A stretch of DNA of 64,000 nucleotides from assembly GCF_900116645.1 (NCBI RefSeq), contig NZ_FPBO01000031.1, positions 1 to 64,000 on the forward strand, given 5' to 3'. The notes beneath the pieces were generated by a model that was given only the letters and a program-made list of their open reading frames with translations, was not told the DNA's origin and searched no databases. Each line of letters begins with the position of its first letter. Position 1 is the first letter of the stretch. The position numbers and the translations under genes were made by a program. This document shows positions 36,214 to 45,631 of this stretch, in pieces. Source of the DNA: Pseudoduganella namucuonensis (GTDB lineage: Bacteria; Pseudomonadota; Gammaproteobacteria; Burkholderiales; Burkholderiaceae_D).

Positions 36214-38187
36214 TCAGCGGCCGCCGAAGGAGGTTTCCTGGCGTTCCTGCTCGGTGTAGCCCTTCGGCCCCACCACGCCCAGGCGCGCCTTCAGCGATTG
36301 CGGGCGCCCCTCGAACAGGGCGGCGTAATAGGTGGCGTTCGACATCACGTTTTTCACGTAGACGCGGGTTTCGAAGAAGGGAATCGATTCGATGAAGACG
36401 GCGCTTTCCATCGGCTTGTCCAGCGTGGCGCGCCAGGAGCGCAGCCGTCCCGGGCCGGCGTTGTAGGCGGCGGTGGCCAGCACCTGCGAGCCGTCCATAT
36501 TGCCCAGCACCATGTTCATGTAGTTCGTGCCCAGCATGATGTTGGTGCGCACGTCGCTGATCGCGTCCTGCGCGTAGTCGGTGAGGCCCAGCTTCTTGGC
36601 CAGCCAGCGCGCGGTGGACGGCATCACCTGCATCAGGCCCGAGGCGCCGGCCGACGATTGCGCGTCCATGATGAAGCGCGACTCTTGCCGTATCAGGCCG
36701 TAGACCCAGGCCTTGTCCAGGCCCAGGGTCTGCGTGGCCGGGTGCATGATGTCGTCGTGCGGCGAGGGGAAGCGCTGCGTGTAGTCGACCTGCACGCGGG
36801 TGCGGTCGGAGGTGTTGACCATGCGGTCCAGGATGTGGTGCTGGCGCGCGAATTCGGCGGCGGCCAGGTGTTCGCGTTCGTTCAGGCTGCGCAGCTCCCA
36901 GTTCCATTCGCGCGTGCCCTCGAAGCGCAGGCGCATGCCGAAGAACTTGAGCGCGCGCTGGAAACCGGGACGCTCGCCGATGGCCGCCACCTCGGCCGGC
37001 GCCAGCGGCGCGCCCGGCGGCGGAATGGTGATCATCCGGCCCAGCTCCTCCAGCGCCAGCTGGCCGTAGAAGTGCTGCTGCTCCGATATGCCGCGCAGCA
37101 GCTGGGCCGCCTCCGGCGTCGGCTGTGACGCCCCGGCTTCGGCCATCAAGGCGCGCGCGCGCCAGTAAATCCAGGCCGGATCGTTGCGCAGCCACTCGGG
37201 CATGGCGGCGATGTTCTTTTTGACCTGCTTCCAGTCGCCGTCGCGCAGCGCGATGCGGGTCTTCCACTGGTGCTGGTCCACCGACAGCGGCGCGCCGGCC
37301 GACTTGCGCCAGTATTCGCTGGTCTCGGGCGACAGCGAGTACGAGGACGCCAGCGCGATGTTGGCCCAGCCTATGGCCTGCTCCTGCGCGGTCAGCCTGG
37401 ACTCCGCCTTGTTCAGCGCCAGCGCCGCCAGCTTCACGCTGGTGCGCGCGGCGCGGCCGACGGCGACCAGGAAGGTTTCATGGTCGGCCCGGCCCGCGCC
37501 GGGGCCCTTGGCCATGGCCACCATGGGCGTGTCCACCGCCTGCGAGATCTTCTTGTCGGCGCCGCCCAGCAGCAGGATGGCGCGGCGCGCCTGGCCGGTG
37601 GCGTTGAATTCGCCGGACAGGCGCACCTGCGCCCACACGTCCTCCGCGCTGAACTGGCCGGCCTGGTACAGGGTGGCGATCAGGCCCGCGCAGGCCTCGC
37701 CGTAGCCATTGGGGGCCGTCAGCAGCGTGCGCGCGTCGTCGGCCACCTTCAGGCCCTTCAGGGCCTTCGATTGCAGCGCGTAGCACTTGACCTGGGTGTC
37801 GTCGTTCAGCACGAACTGCGGGTACTGGTCGTCGAAATTGGGCCAGTCCCGCTTGCGCCCCAGCTCCAGCAGCCAGTCGTTGCGCAGGCGGTCGGCGATC
37901 GCGCTGCCCTCGTGGCGCTTGAGGAACTCGCGGATATCGTAGGTGGTGGCGTCCCTGAAACGGGATTTCAGCCGATAATAATCGACATAGGACGGAATGG
38001 AATAATTGGCCAGGCGCGCGGCGTAGAAATCGGCCTTCTGCGGTTCATCCTTGCGCACCGCCTCGCGCAGCAGCAGGAAGGAGTCGTCCTCTTTACGGCT
38101 ATCGTTGCCACCGTCGTCGGCGTGCGCGAACGAGGTGATGGCGCATGCTACCGCGACGCCGGTGATCCATTTCGACAGGGAAATCAA
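36214..38187 (-). CDS. slt: Soluble lytic murein transglycosylase
   Basis: A 657-residue periplasmic enzyme that cleaves peptidoglycan between MurNAc and GlcNAc, forming 1,6-anhydro ends. A signal peptide (to about residue 23, AHA) is followed by the long superhelical U-domain and the C-terminal lysozyme-like catalytic domain: YGLIRQESRF with the catalytic Glu, then SSAGASGLMQVMPSTAR and NYMNMVLG, AYNAGPGR. Size and domain order match E. coli Slt70. It is divergent from the cyclo-ligase gene with only 26 bases between starts, so the promoters overlap. Confidence 0.95.
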   Translation of the reverse strand: MISLSKWITGVAVACAITSFAHADDGGNDSRKEDDSFLLLREAVRKDEPQKADFYAARLANYSIPSYVDYYRLKSRFRDATTYDIREFLKRHEGSAIADRLRNDWLLELGRKRDWPNFDDQYPQFVLNDDTQVKCYALQSKALKGLKVADDARTLLTAPNGYGEACAGLIATLYQAGQFSAEDVWAQVRLSGEFNATGQARRAILLLGGADKKISQAVDTPMVAMAKGPGAGRADHETFLVAVGRAARTSVKLAALALNKAESRLTAQEQAIGWANIALASSYSLSPETSEYWRKSAGAPLSVDQHQWKTRIALRDGDWKQVKKNIAAMPEWLRNDPAWIYWRARALMAEAGASQPTPEAAQLLRGISEQQHFYGQLALEELGRMITIPPPGAPLAPAEVAAIGERPGFQRALKFFGMRLRFEGTREWNWELRSLNEREHLAAAEFARQHHILDRMVNTSDRTRVQVDYTQRFPSPHDDIMHPATQTLGLDKAWVYGLIRQESRFIMDAQSSAGASGLMQVMPSTARWLAKKLGLTDYAQDAISDVRTNIMLGTNYMNMVLGNMDGSQVLATAAYNAGPGRLRSWRATLDKPMESAVFIESIPFFETRVYVKNVMSNATYYAALFEGRPQSLKARLGVVGPKGYTEQERQETSFGGR

Positions 38188-38213
38188 TGTACGGCTCTCA
38201 CTAAAATTCAGAC

Positions 38214-38807
38214 ATGACTGGCGACCCTAGAATACCACGCAACCCTGTACAGCAACCAGCGCCCCCGGCGCCGCTCAAGACGGCGTTGCGCAAGCGGCTA
38301 CTGGCCGCGCGCCGCGCGCTGGAAGCCGAGACGCGCGCGCGATGGGACCGCGCGCTCTGTGACCATGTGCTGGCGTGGCAGCTGCAAAACAAGTGCGACG
38401 TGCTGGGAGTTTACTGGCCGCTGCGCGACGAGCCGGACCTGCATCCCGCCTACGCGGAGCTGGCGCGGCGCGGCGTGCGGCTGCTGCTGCCGGTGGTGGT
38501 GCGCAGGGACGCGGCGCTGGAGTTCGCGGAATGGGACATCGGCGAGGCCATGGTGAAGGACGCGATGGGGGTGGCGGTGCCGGCCGAATTGCGCATGGCG
38601 CCGTATCCGCCGGCGCTGCTGGTGCCCTGCCTGGGCTACAACGCGCACCGCTACCGCCTGGGCTACGGCGGCGGCTTCTACGACCGCACGCTGGCGCGCG
38701 AGCCCCGTCCGGCCACGGTCGGCGTCGCGTATTCGATCACGCGCGCCGACTTCCCGGATGATAGCCACGACGTCGCGCTGGACGCCGTGCTGACCGAGGC
38801 CGGTTAA
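38214..38807 (+). CDS. 5-formyltetrahydrofolate cyclo-ligase
   Basis: A 197-residue ATP-dependent enzyme that returns 5-formyl-THF to 5,10-methenyl-THF. The N-terminal KTALRKRLLAARRAL carries the ATP-contacting basic residues and the C-terminal signature GYGGGFYDRTLA is intact. The first 20 residues are Pro-rich and a later start is possible. Its 3' end overlaps the convergent metF gene by four bases; both act on one-carbon folates. Confidence 0.94.
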   Translation: MTGDPRIPRNPVQQPAPPAPLKTALRKRLLAARRALEAETRARWDRALCDHVLAWQLQNKCDVLGVYWPLRDEPDLHPAYAELARRGVRLLLPVVVRRDAALEFAEWDIGEAMVKDAMGVAVPAELRMAPYPPALLVPCLGYNAHRYRLGYGGGFYDRTLAREPRPATVGVAYSITRADFPDDSHDVALDAVLTEAG

Positions 38808-39631
38808 ACCAGCCGCTGCCACAGCGCCGTGGTCGGCGCGGCCTGGTTCATGCTGTAGAAGTGCAGGCCGGGCGCGCCGCCCGCCAGCAGGCGCTGGGCC
38901 AGGCCGGTCACCACGTCCAGGCCGAACTCCTTGATGGAGGCGGTGTCGTCGCCGAAGCTGGCCAGCTTCAGGCGCACCCAGCGCGGGATTTCCGCCCCGC
39001 ACATGTCGGAAAAACGCATCAGCTGCGTGTAGTTGGTGATCGGCATGATGCCCGGCACGATGGGCACCGTGACGCCGGCCTTGCGCGCCTGCTCGACGAA
39101 CTGGAAGTAGGCGTCGGCGTTGTAGAAGTACTGGGTGATGGCGGCGTCGGCGCCGGCGTTCACCTTGCGCACGAAGGCCTGCAGGTCGTCCCGCGGCGAT
39201 TTGGCCTGCGGGTGCACCTCGGGATAGGCCGCCACCTCGATGTGGAACCAGTCGCCGGTCTCGGCGCGGATGAATTCCACCAGCTCGTTGGCGTAGCGGA
39301 ATTCGCCGGCGGCGCCGTAGCCGCTCGGCAAGTCGCCGCGCAGCGCGACCACGCGCTTGATGCCGGACGCCTTGAACTCGGCCAGGATGGCGCGCAGCGA
39401 TTCGCGCGTGCCGCCCACGCAGGACAGGTGGGGCGCGGCGTCCTCGCCGGCGGCCAGGATTTCGCGCACCGTGTCCAGCGTGCCCCGCTGCGTGGTGCCG
39501 CCGGCGCCGAAGGTCACGGAGAAGTATTTGGGGTGCAGTTCGGACAGCTTGGCGCGCGTGGCGCGCAGCTTTTCCGCGCCTTCCGCCGTCTTGGGCGGAA
39601 AGAATTCGATACTGAAGTTAGGAGTTTCCAT
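38804..39631 (-). CDS. metF: 5,10-methylenetetrahydrofolate reductase
   Basis: MetF reduces methylene-THF to 5-methyl-THF with FAD, giving the methyl donor for methionine synthesis. The 275-residue TIM-barrel protein shows FSIEFFPPKTAEGAEKL with the catalytic Glu, SVTFGAGGTT, RGDLPSGYG and QYFYNADAYF. The start overlaps the end of the small membrane protein gene by 14 bases, so they are translationally linked. It is the last member of the metK-ahcY-membrane protein-metF group. Confidence 0.97.
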   Translation of the reverse strand: METPNFSIEFFPPKTAEGAEKLRATRAKLSELHPKYFSVTFGAGGTTQRGTLDTVREILAAGEDAAPHLSCVGGTRESLRAILAEFKASGIKRVVALRGDLPSGYGAAGEFRYANELVEFIRAETGDWFHIEVAAYPEVHPQAKSPRDDLQAFVRKVNAGADAAITQYFYNADAYFQFVEQARKAGVTVPIVPGIMPITNYTQLMRFSDMCGAEIPRWVRLKLASFGDDTASIKEFGLDVVTGLAQRLLAGGAPGLHFYSMNQAAPTTALWQRLV

Positions 39632-39974
39632 CTGCGTTCTTCAAAAGTAGGGTAGACAGAGCCCAGGAGATCACGCTGTACAGGATGGCGCCGCCCATCG
39701 CGGACCAGAAGCTGTCGACATGGAAGCCGTCCACCATCTGCGCCACGGCCCAGAACAGGAAGCCGTTGATGACGAGAATGAACAGGCCCAGCGACAGCAT
39801 GGTCACCGGCAGGGTGAGCAGCAGCAGCACGGGACGTATCAGCGTGTTGACCAGGCCCAGCACAAGGGCCGCGACCAGGGCCGCGCCAACGCTCGTGACG
39901 TTGACGGAATGCATCAGGTAGGGCACTGCGAACAGGGCTGCCGCATTGATTAACCAGGTAAGGACCAAACGCAT
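39618..39974 (-). CDS. Four-helix membrane protein of the phage-holin-superfamily-IV type
   Basis: A 118-residue protein made almost entirely of four hydrophobic helices (about 1-25, 28-48, 52-78, 88-112), with the family pattern LVLGLVNTLIRPVLLLLTLP. Members are named after a mycobacteriophage holin but are common chromosomal genes between ahcY and metF in betaproteobacteria. Function is not known. It overlaps metF by 14 bases, and a terminator-like hairpin separates it from ahcY. Confidence 0.85.
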   Translation of the reverse strand: MRLVLTWLINAAALFAVPYLMHSVNVTSVGAALVAALVLGLVNTLIRPVLLLLTLPVTMLSLGLFILVINGFLFWAVAQMVDGFHVDSFWSAMGGAILYSVISWALSTLLLKNADGNS

Positions 39975-39997
39975 AGATAAGCCTCGCAGCTGACGTG

Positions 39998-40020
39998 AAA
40001 AGGGCCGGCTGGGCCGGCCC
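39998..40020 (-). terminator. Intrinsic terminator or attenuator after ahcY
   Basis: On the minus strand GGGCCGGC, a CCA loop, and GCCGGCCC form an 8-bp stem followed by TTTT. It lies just after the ahcY stop and before the membrane protein-metF pair, so readthrough would set metF expression relative to ahcY. Confidence 0.7.
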
Positions 40021-40028
40021 TCGGCTGA

Positions 40029-41444
<1,416 letters not shown>

Positions 41445-41473
41445 CACGCCCTCCTTTCAAAGTTGAAAAAAGT

Positions 41474-41538
41474 AACGTGAGCGCGGTGTTGATTTCCGAG
41501 CCTGGCCAGCTGATAGGCGGGTCGCAGCGCTCCTCGGG
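41474..41538 (-). ncRNA. SAH riboswitch in the ahcY leader
   Basis: The minus strand shows the conserved SAH-riboswitch core: CCGAGGAGCGCTGCGACCC, then GCCAGGCTCGG closing stem P1 (CCGAG/CTCGG), then GCGCTCACGT whose GCGCTC pairs with GAGCGC of the first strand to form the pseudoknot. It ends about 30 bases before the ahcY start and about 15 before its AGGAGG. TAAAAT at 41550-41545 would place the transcript start at about 41538, the first riboswitch base. Known members turn the gene on when SAH binds. Confidence 0.93.
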
Positions 41539-41553
41539 AGGGGAATTTTACAC

Positions 41554-41584
41554 GAAAAACCGCCGCGTCTGTGTGACGCGGCGG
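41554..41584 (-). terminator. Rho-independent terminator of metK
   Basis: Minus-strand CCGCCGCGTC, five-base loop, GACGCGGCGG, then TTTTT: a perfect 10-bp stem 32 bases after the metK stop. The probable ahcY promoter begins immediately after it. Confidence 0.9.
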
Positions 41585-41615
41585 CGTTACAACATCTTGC
41601 TTAGTTCGGGCCGGC

Positions 41616-42785
41616 TTAGTTCAAGCCCGCCGCCGCGCGCAGGGCGGCGACCTTGTCGGTGCGCTCCCAGCTGAATTCCGGCTCTTCGCGGCCGAAGTGG
41701 CCGTAGGCGGCGGTCTTCTGGTAGATCGGACGCAGCAGGTCCAGCATCTGCACGATGCCCTTCGGACGCAGGTCGAAGTGCTCCAGCACCAGCGCTGCGA
41801 TCTTGTCGTCCGAAATCACGCCGGTGCCTTCGGTGTACACCGTGATGTTGATCGGACGGGCGATGCCGATCGCGTACGACACCTGCACCTGGCACTGGCG
41901 CGCCAGGCCGGCGGCGACGATGTTCTTCGCCACGTAGCGGGCGGCGTAGGCGGCCGAGCGGTCGACCTTGGACGGGTCCTTGCCGGAGAACGCGCCGCCG
42001 CCGTGCGGGGCCGCGCCACCGTAGGTGTCGACGATGATCTTGCGGCCGGTCAGGCCGCAGTCGCCCTGCGGGCCGCCGATGACGAAGCGGCCGGTCGGGT
42101 TGACCAGGAACTTGGTTTCCTTCAACCACGCGGCCGGCAGCACCGGACGGATGATCTCCTCGATGACCGCCTCCTCGATCTGGCGGTGGCTCACCTCCGG
42201 CGCGTGCTGGGTCGACAGCACCACGGTGTCCACGGCCACCGGGCGGCCGTCGACGTAGCGCAAGGTGACTTGCGATTTGGCGTCCGGACGCAGCCATGGC
42301 AGGCGGCCGTCCTTGCGCAGCTGCGACTGGCGCTCGACCAGGCGGTGCGAGTAGTAGATCGCGGCCGGCATCAGTTCAGGCGTCTCGTCGCAGGCGTAGC
42401 CGAACATCAGGCCCTGGTCGCCGGCGCCCTGGTCCAGGTCCAGGCCGGCGCCCTCGTCCACGCCCTGGGCGATGTCCGGCGACTGCTTGTCGTAGCACAC
42501 CATCACGGCGCAACCCTTGTAGTCGATGCCGTATTCGGTGTTGTCGTAGCCGATGCGCTTGATGGTTTCGCGCGCGATTTGAATATAATCCACGTTCGCG
42601 TGCGTGGTGATCTCGCCGGCCAGCACCACCAGGCCGGTGTTGCACAGGGTTTCGGCGGCTACGCGCGCTTTCGGGTCTTGCGCCAGGATGGCGTCGAGAA
42701 TGGCGTCCGAGATCTGGTCGGCGACCTTGTCGGGATGGCCTTCGGATACGGATTCGGAAGTGAACAGATAATCATTTGCGGACAT
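41616..42785 (-). CDS. metK: S-adenosylmethionine synthetase
   Basis: MetK makes SAM from methionine and ATP. The 389-residue protein has TSESVSEGHPDKVADQISDA, GEITTHANVDY, the hexapeptide GAGDQG, and the P-loop-like GGGAFSGKDPSKVDRSAAY. ATG at 42785 (MSANDYLF) has GGAGC at a good distance; the in-frame ATG 11 codons earlier would add residues not found in the family. It has its own terminator and a leader of about 120 bases. Confidence 0.98.
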   Translation of the reverse strand: MSANDYLFTSESVSEGHPDKVADQISDAILDAILAQDPKARVAAETLCNTGLVVLAGEITTHANVDYIQIARETIKRIGYDNTEYGIDYKGCAVMVCYDKQSPDIAQGVDEGAGLDLDQGAGDQGLMFGYACDETPELMPAAIYYSHRLVERQSQLRKDGRLPWLRPDAKSQVTLRYVDGRPVAVDTVVLSTQHAPEVSHRQIEEAVIEEIIRPVLPAAWLKETKFLVNPTGRFVIGGPQGDCGLTGRKIIVDTYGGAAPHGGGAFSGKDPSKVDRSAAYAARYVAKNIVAAGLARQCQVQVSYAIGIARPINITVYTEGTGVISDDKIAALVLEHFDLRPKGIVQMLDLLRPIYQKTAAYGHFGREEPEFSWERTDKVAALRAAAGLN

Positions 42786-42912
42786 CGCAAGCTCCAGTTG
42801 ATTTGATTGTTTAAACATGTCGCAACAACCAAACCGGCTGGCGACGCTTTAGCGAGATTTATATTCCGCCTCGCAAGTTGTCTGTTAACTCGGCGGTTAC
42901 TGCATACGTGGT

Positions 42913-42942
42913 ATTTTACGCTTCTTAAAAAACTTTTGGCAA
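42913..42942 (-). promoter_or_regulatory. Possible metK promoter
   Basis: Minus-strand TTGCCA (42942-42937), an 18-base spacer and TAAAAT (42918-42913). It implies a leader of about 120 bases before metK. No SAM-riboswitch core was recognised in that leader. Confidence 0.5.
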
Positions 42943-42973
42943 AGCAAAATTCTTTGCGGCGACCGATTCATAC

Positions 42974-43837
42974 ATGCTTGTCACCATATTTCGTCTCCTT
43001 TCCGTCCTTCCCTTGCCACTCTTGCACGCGCTGGGCGCGGCATTGGGCTGGCTGGTTTATATCCTGTCACCATCGCACCGCCGCCGCATGCGCGAGAACA
43101 TGCGGCAGGCCGGCTTTGAACGCCATGTGCGCGCGGCGATCGCGGAGTCCGGCAAGAGCATACTGGAATTGCCCTTCATCTGGTGCGCGCCAGCGGAACG
43201 CGTGTCGCGCCACGCCCGCACCGAGAACTGGGAGCTGGTGCAGGGCGCGCTGGACGCCGGCCGCGGCATCGTGTTCCTCACGCCCCACCTGGGTTGCTTC
43301 GAGATAGTCGCCCAGGAGATCGCGCTGCGCACCGAGCTGATGGTGATGTACCGGCCGCCGAAAAAAGCCGCGCTGAAACCGCTGATCGAGGGCGCGCGGG
43401 CGCGCAAGAACCTGCTGCTGGCGCCGGCCAACATGTCCGGCGTGCGCATGCTGGCCAAGACCTTGAAGAAGGGCATGCCGATCGGCCTGCTGCCGGACCA
43501 GGTGCCGCAGGAGGGCGAGGGCGTGTTCGCCGACTTCTTCGGCCGCCGCGCCTACACCATGACCCTGCCGGCCAAGCTGGCGAAGATGGGCGACGCGGTC
43601 GTCATCGTCACCTACGCCGAGCGGCTGCCGGGCGGGCGCGGCTACCTGATCCGCTTCGTGCCCTTCGACGGCGCGCTGGACGGCTCCACCGCCGAGCAGG
43701 CGCGCGCCATCAACGGCGCCATGGAAAGGCTGATCGCGCGCGCGCCGGCCCAGTATTACTGGAGCTACAACCGCTACAAGGTGCCGGCCGGCGCCGATGA
43801 CGCCGGCAACGACGGCGACGGCGGGGTGGCGGCATGA
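42974..43837 (+). CDS. LpxL/HtrB-family lipid A acyltransferase (first of two)
   Basis: A 287-residue inner-membrane-associated acyltransferase. An N-terminal hydrophobic anchor (about 1-32) precedes the catalytic region, where TPHLGCFE gives the His-x4-Glu active-site form; IGLLPDQVPQEGEGV and the C-terminal QYYWSYNRYK are family motifs. It probably adds a secondary acyl chain to lipid A. The last codons overlap the next gene by four bases (ATGA). The start has a weak ribosome-binding site. It is divergent from metK, with 188 bases between starts. Confidence 0.9.
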   Translation: MLVTIFRLLSVLPLPLLHALGAALGWLVYILSPSHRRRMRENMRQAGFERHVRAAIAESGKSILELPFIWCAPAERVSRHARTENWELVQGALDAGRGIVFLTPHLGCFEIVAQEIALRTELMVMYRPPKKAALKPLIEGARARKNLLLAPANMSGVRMLAKTLKKGMPIGLLPDQVPQEGEGVFADFFGRRAYTMTLPAKLAKMGDAVVIVTYAERLPGGRGYLIRFVPFDGALDGSTAEQARAINGAMERLIARAPAQYYWSYNRYKVPAGADDAGNDGDGGVAA

Positions 43838-44736
43838 GGCTGATGCTGGGATTCATGTGGCTGCTGCACTGGCTGCCGCTGCCGCTGCTGGGCCGCTTCG
43901 GCGCGGCCGTGGGCTCGCTGCTGTTCGCCGTGATGGGCAAGCGGCGCCGCATCACGCTGACCAATCTGCGCCTGTGCATGCCGGAGCTGGGCGAGGCGCA
44001 GCGCGTGGCGCTGGCGCGCCGCCACTTCCAGGGCTACACGCGCAGCGTGTTCGAGCGCGGCGTGCTGTGGTGGGCGCCGCAATCGCGGCTCAAGCGCCTG
44101 ATCCGTGTGACGTCGTGGGACGGCCCCCATCCCGACAGCAACGGCGTGCCGGTCGAGGCGATCTCGGCGCGGCCGACCATCCTGCTGTGTCCACATTTCG
44201 TGTGCCTGGACGTGGCGGGCGCGTCGATCGCGATGGAGATGTCGGCCTCGTCCATGTACGTGCAGCAAAAGAACGCCGCCTTCGACAAGGTGCTGCGCGA
44301 CGGCCGCGCGCGCTTCCAGCCGGTCAAGCTGTTCACCCGGCTGGACGGCATCAAGCCCATCCTGCGCGCGCTGCGCGACAAGCTGCCGTATTTCATGCTG
44401 CCGGACATGGACTTCGGCGAGAAGGACGCGGAATTCGTGCCCTTCTTCGGCATCCAGGCCGCCACGCTGACGGCCACCGCCCGCATCGCCGCCGCCACCG
44501 GCGCCCAGGTGATGCCGGTGATTTGCACCTTCCTGCCCGGTTATCGCGGCTGGGAGGTAAAATTCTACGCGCCGTGGGAGAATTACCCCGGCCCGGACAT
44601 GGCCGAGGCCACGCGCCGCATGAACGCCTTCATCGAGGAGCGCGTGCGCGAGGCGCCGGCCGAGTATTTTTGGACGCACAAGCGTTTCAAGACCCGTCCC
44701 CATGGCGAGCCGTCGTTCTACGGCCAGACCCGCTAG
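43834..44736 (+). CDS. LpxL/HtrB-family lipid A acyltransferase (second of two)
   Basis: A 300-residue paralogue of the preceding protein. It has an N-terminal membrane anchor (about 1-28), the active-site form His-x4-Asp in LLCPHFVCLD, FMLPDMDFGEKDAEFVPFFG, and the end motif EYFWTHKRFKTRP. The His-x4-Asp form differs from His-x4-Glu of the first copy, suggesting different acyl donors or acceptor positions. It is translationally coupled to the first copy and followed by dapF after 20 bases. Confidence 0.9.
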   Translation: MRLMLGFMWLLHWLPLPLLGRFGAAVGSLLFAVMGKRRRITLTNLRLCMPELGEAQRVALARRHFQGYTRSVFERGVLWWAPQSRLKRLIRVTSWDGPHPDSNGVPVEAISARPTILLCPHFVCLDVAGASIAMEMSASSMYVQQKNAAFDKVLRDGRARFQPVKLFTRLDGIKPILRALRDKLPYFMLPDMDFGEKDAEFVPFFGIQAATLTATARIAAATGAQVMPVICTFLPGYRGWEVKFYAPWENYPGPDMAEATRRMNAFIEERVREAPAEYFWTHKRFKTRPHGEPSFYGQTR

Positions 44737-44756
44737 GCACACTTACAGAGCACTCA

Positions 44757-45620
44757 ATGAAACTCAAATTCACCAAAATGCACGGCGCCGGCAATGACTT
44801 CGTGGTCATCGACGCCATCAACCAGCGCATCGATTTCACGCCCGAGCAATGGAAGCGCCTGGGCGACCGCCGCTTCGGCATCGGCGCCGACCAGATGCTG
44901 GTGGTGGAGAAACCCACGCGGCCCGGCTGCGACTTCCGCTACCGCATCTTCAACAGCGACGGCGGCGAGGTCGAGCAGTGCGGCAACGGCGCGCGCGCCT
45001 TCGCCAAGTTCGTCTCGGAGAAGGGGCTCACGGACCGTTCCAGCATCTCGGTGGAAACCATGGCCGGCGTCATCGCGCCGCGGCTGGAGGCGGACGGCAG
45101 CGTCACGGTCGACATGGGCGCGCCGGTGCTCGATCCGGCCCTGGTGCCGTTCGACGCCGAGGGCCTGCGGGGCGTGGCCGAGGGCCGCGACGTGCTGTGG
45201 CCGCTGACCCTGGAGCTGGCCGGCGACAAGGAAACCGTGCTGGTGTCGGTGGTGTCGATGGGCAATCCGCACGCGGTGCAGCTGGTGGCGGACGTGGACA
45301 GCGCGCCGGTGGAGCTGACCGGCCCGCTGATCGAGCACCACCCGCGCTTCCCGCGCCGCGTCAACGCGGGCTTCATGCAGCTGCTGGACCGCAAACACAT
45401 CCGCCTGCGCGTGTTCGAGCGCGGCGTGGGCGAGACGCTGGCCTGCGGCACCGGCACCTGCGCCGCCGTGGTGGCGGGCATCCGCCGCGGCCTGCTCGAC
45501 TCCCCGGTGAGGGTGGACGCGCGCGGCGGCCAGTTGTCGATCGCGTGGGAGGGCGAGGGCCAGCCGGTGTGGCTGACCGGCCCGGCCGTCACGGTGTTCG
45601 AGGGCGAGATCGAGATCTAA
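44757..45620 (+). CDS. dapF: Diaminopimelate epimerase
   Basis: DapF interconverts LL- and meso-diaminopimelate, for lysine and peptidoglycan. The 287-residue protein starts MKLKFTKMHGAGNDFVVID and has the two catalytic cysteines at C75 (QCGNGAR) and C230 (ACGTGTCA), plus the conserved MGNPHAV. Length is close to the usual 275-280. It follows the acyltransferase pair in one direction. In many proteobacteria DUF484 and xerC come next; here a Sel1 protein and two porins intervene. Confidence 0.97.
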   Translation: MKLKFTKMHGAGNDFVVIDAINQRIDFTPEQWKRLGDRRFGIGADQMLVVEKPTRPGCDFRYRIFNSDGGEVEQCGNGARAFAKFVSEKGLTDRSSISVETMAGVIAPRLEADGSVTVDMGAPVLDPALVPFDAEGLRGVAEGRDVLWPLTLELAGDKETVLVSVVSMGNPHAVQLVADVDSAPVELTGPLIEHHPRFPRRVNAGFMQLLDRKHIRLRVFERGVGETLACGTGTCAAVVAGIRRGLLDSPVRVDARGGQLSIAWEGEGQPVWLTGPAVTVFEGEIEI

Positions 45621-45631
45621 AAAGGTAAAAC

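Noticed and set aside
39618..39974. Holin-like protein as sign of a prophage
   Set aside because: No other phage gene is near, and this gene is a regular chromosomal neighbour of ahcY and metF.
42786..42912. SAM riboswitch before metK
   Set aside because: None of the conserved SAM-I, SAM-II or SAM/SAH cores could be recognised.
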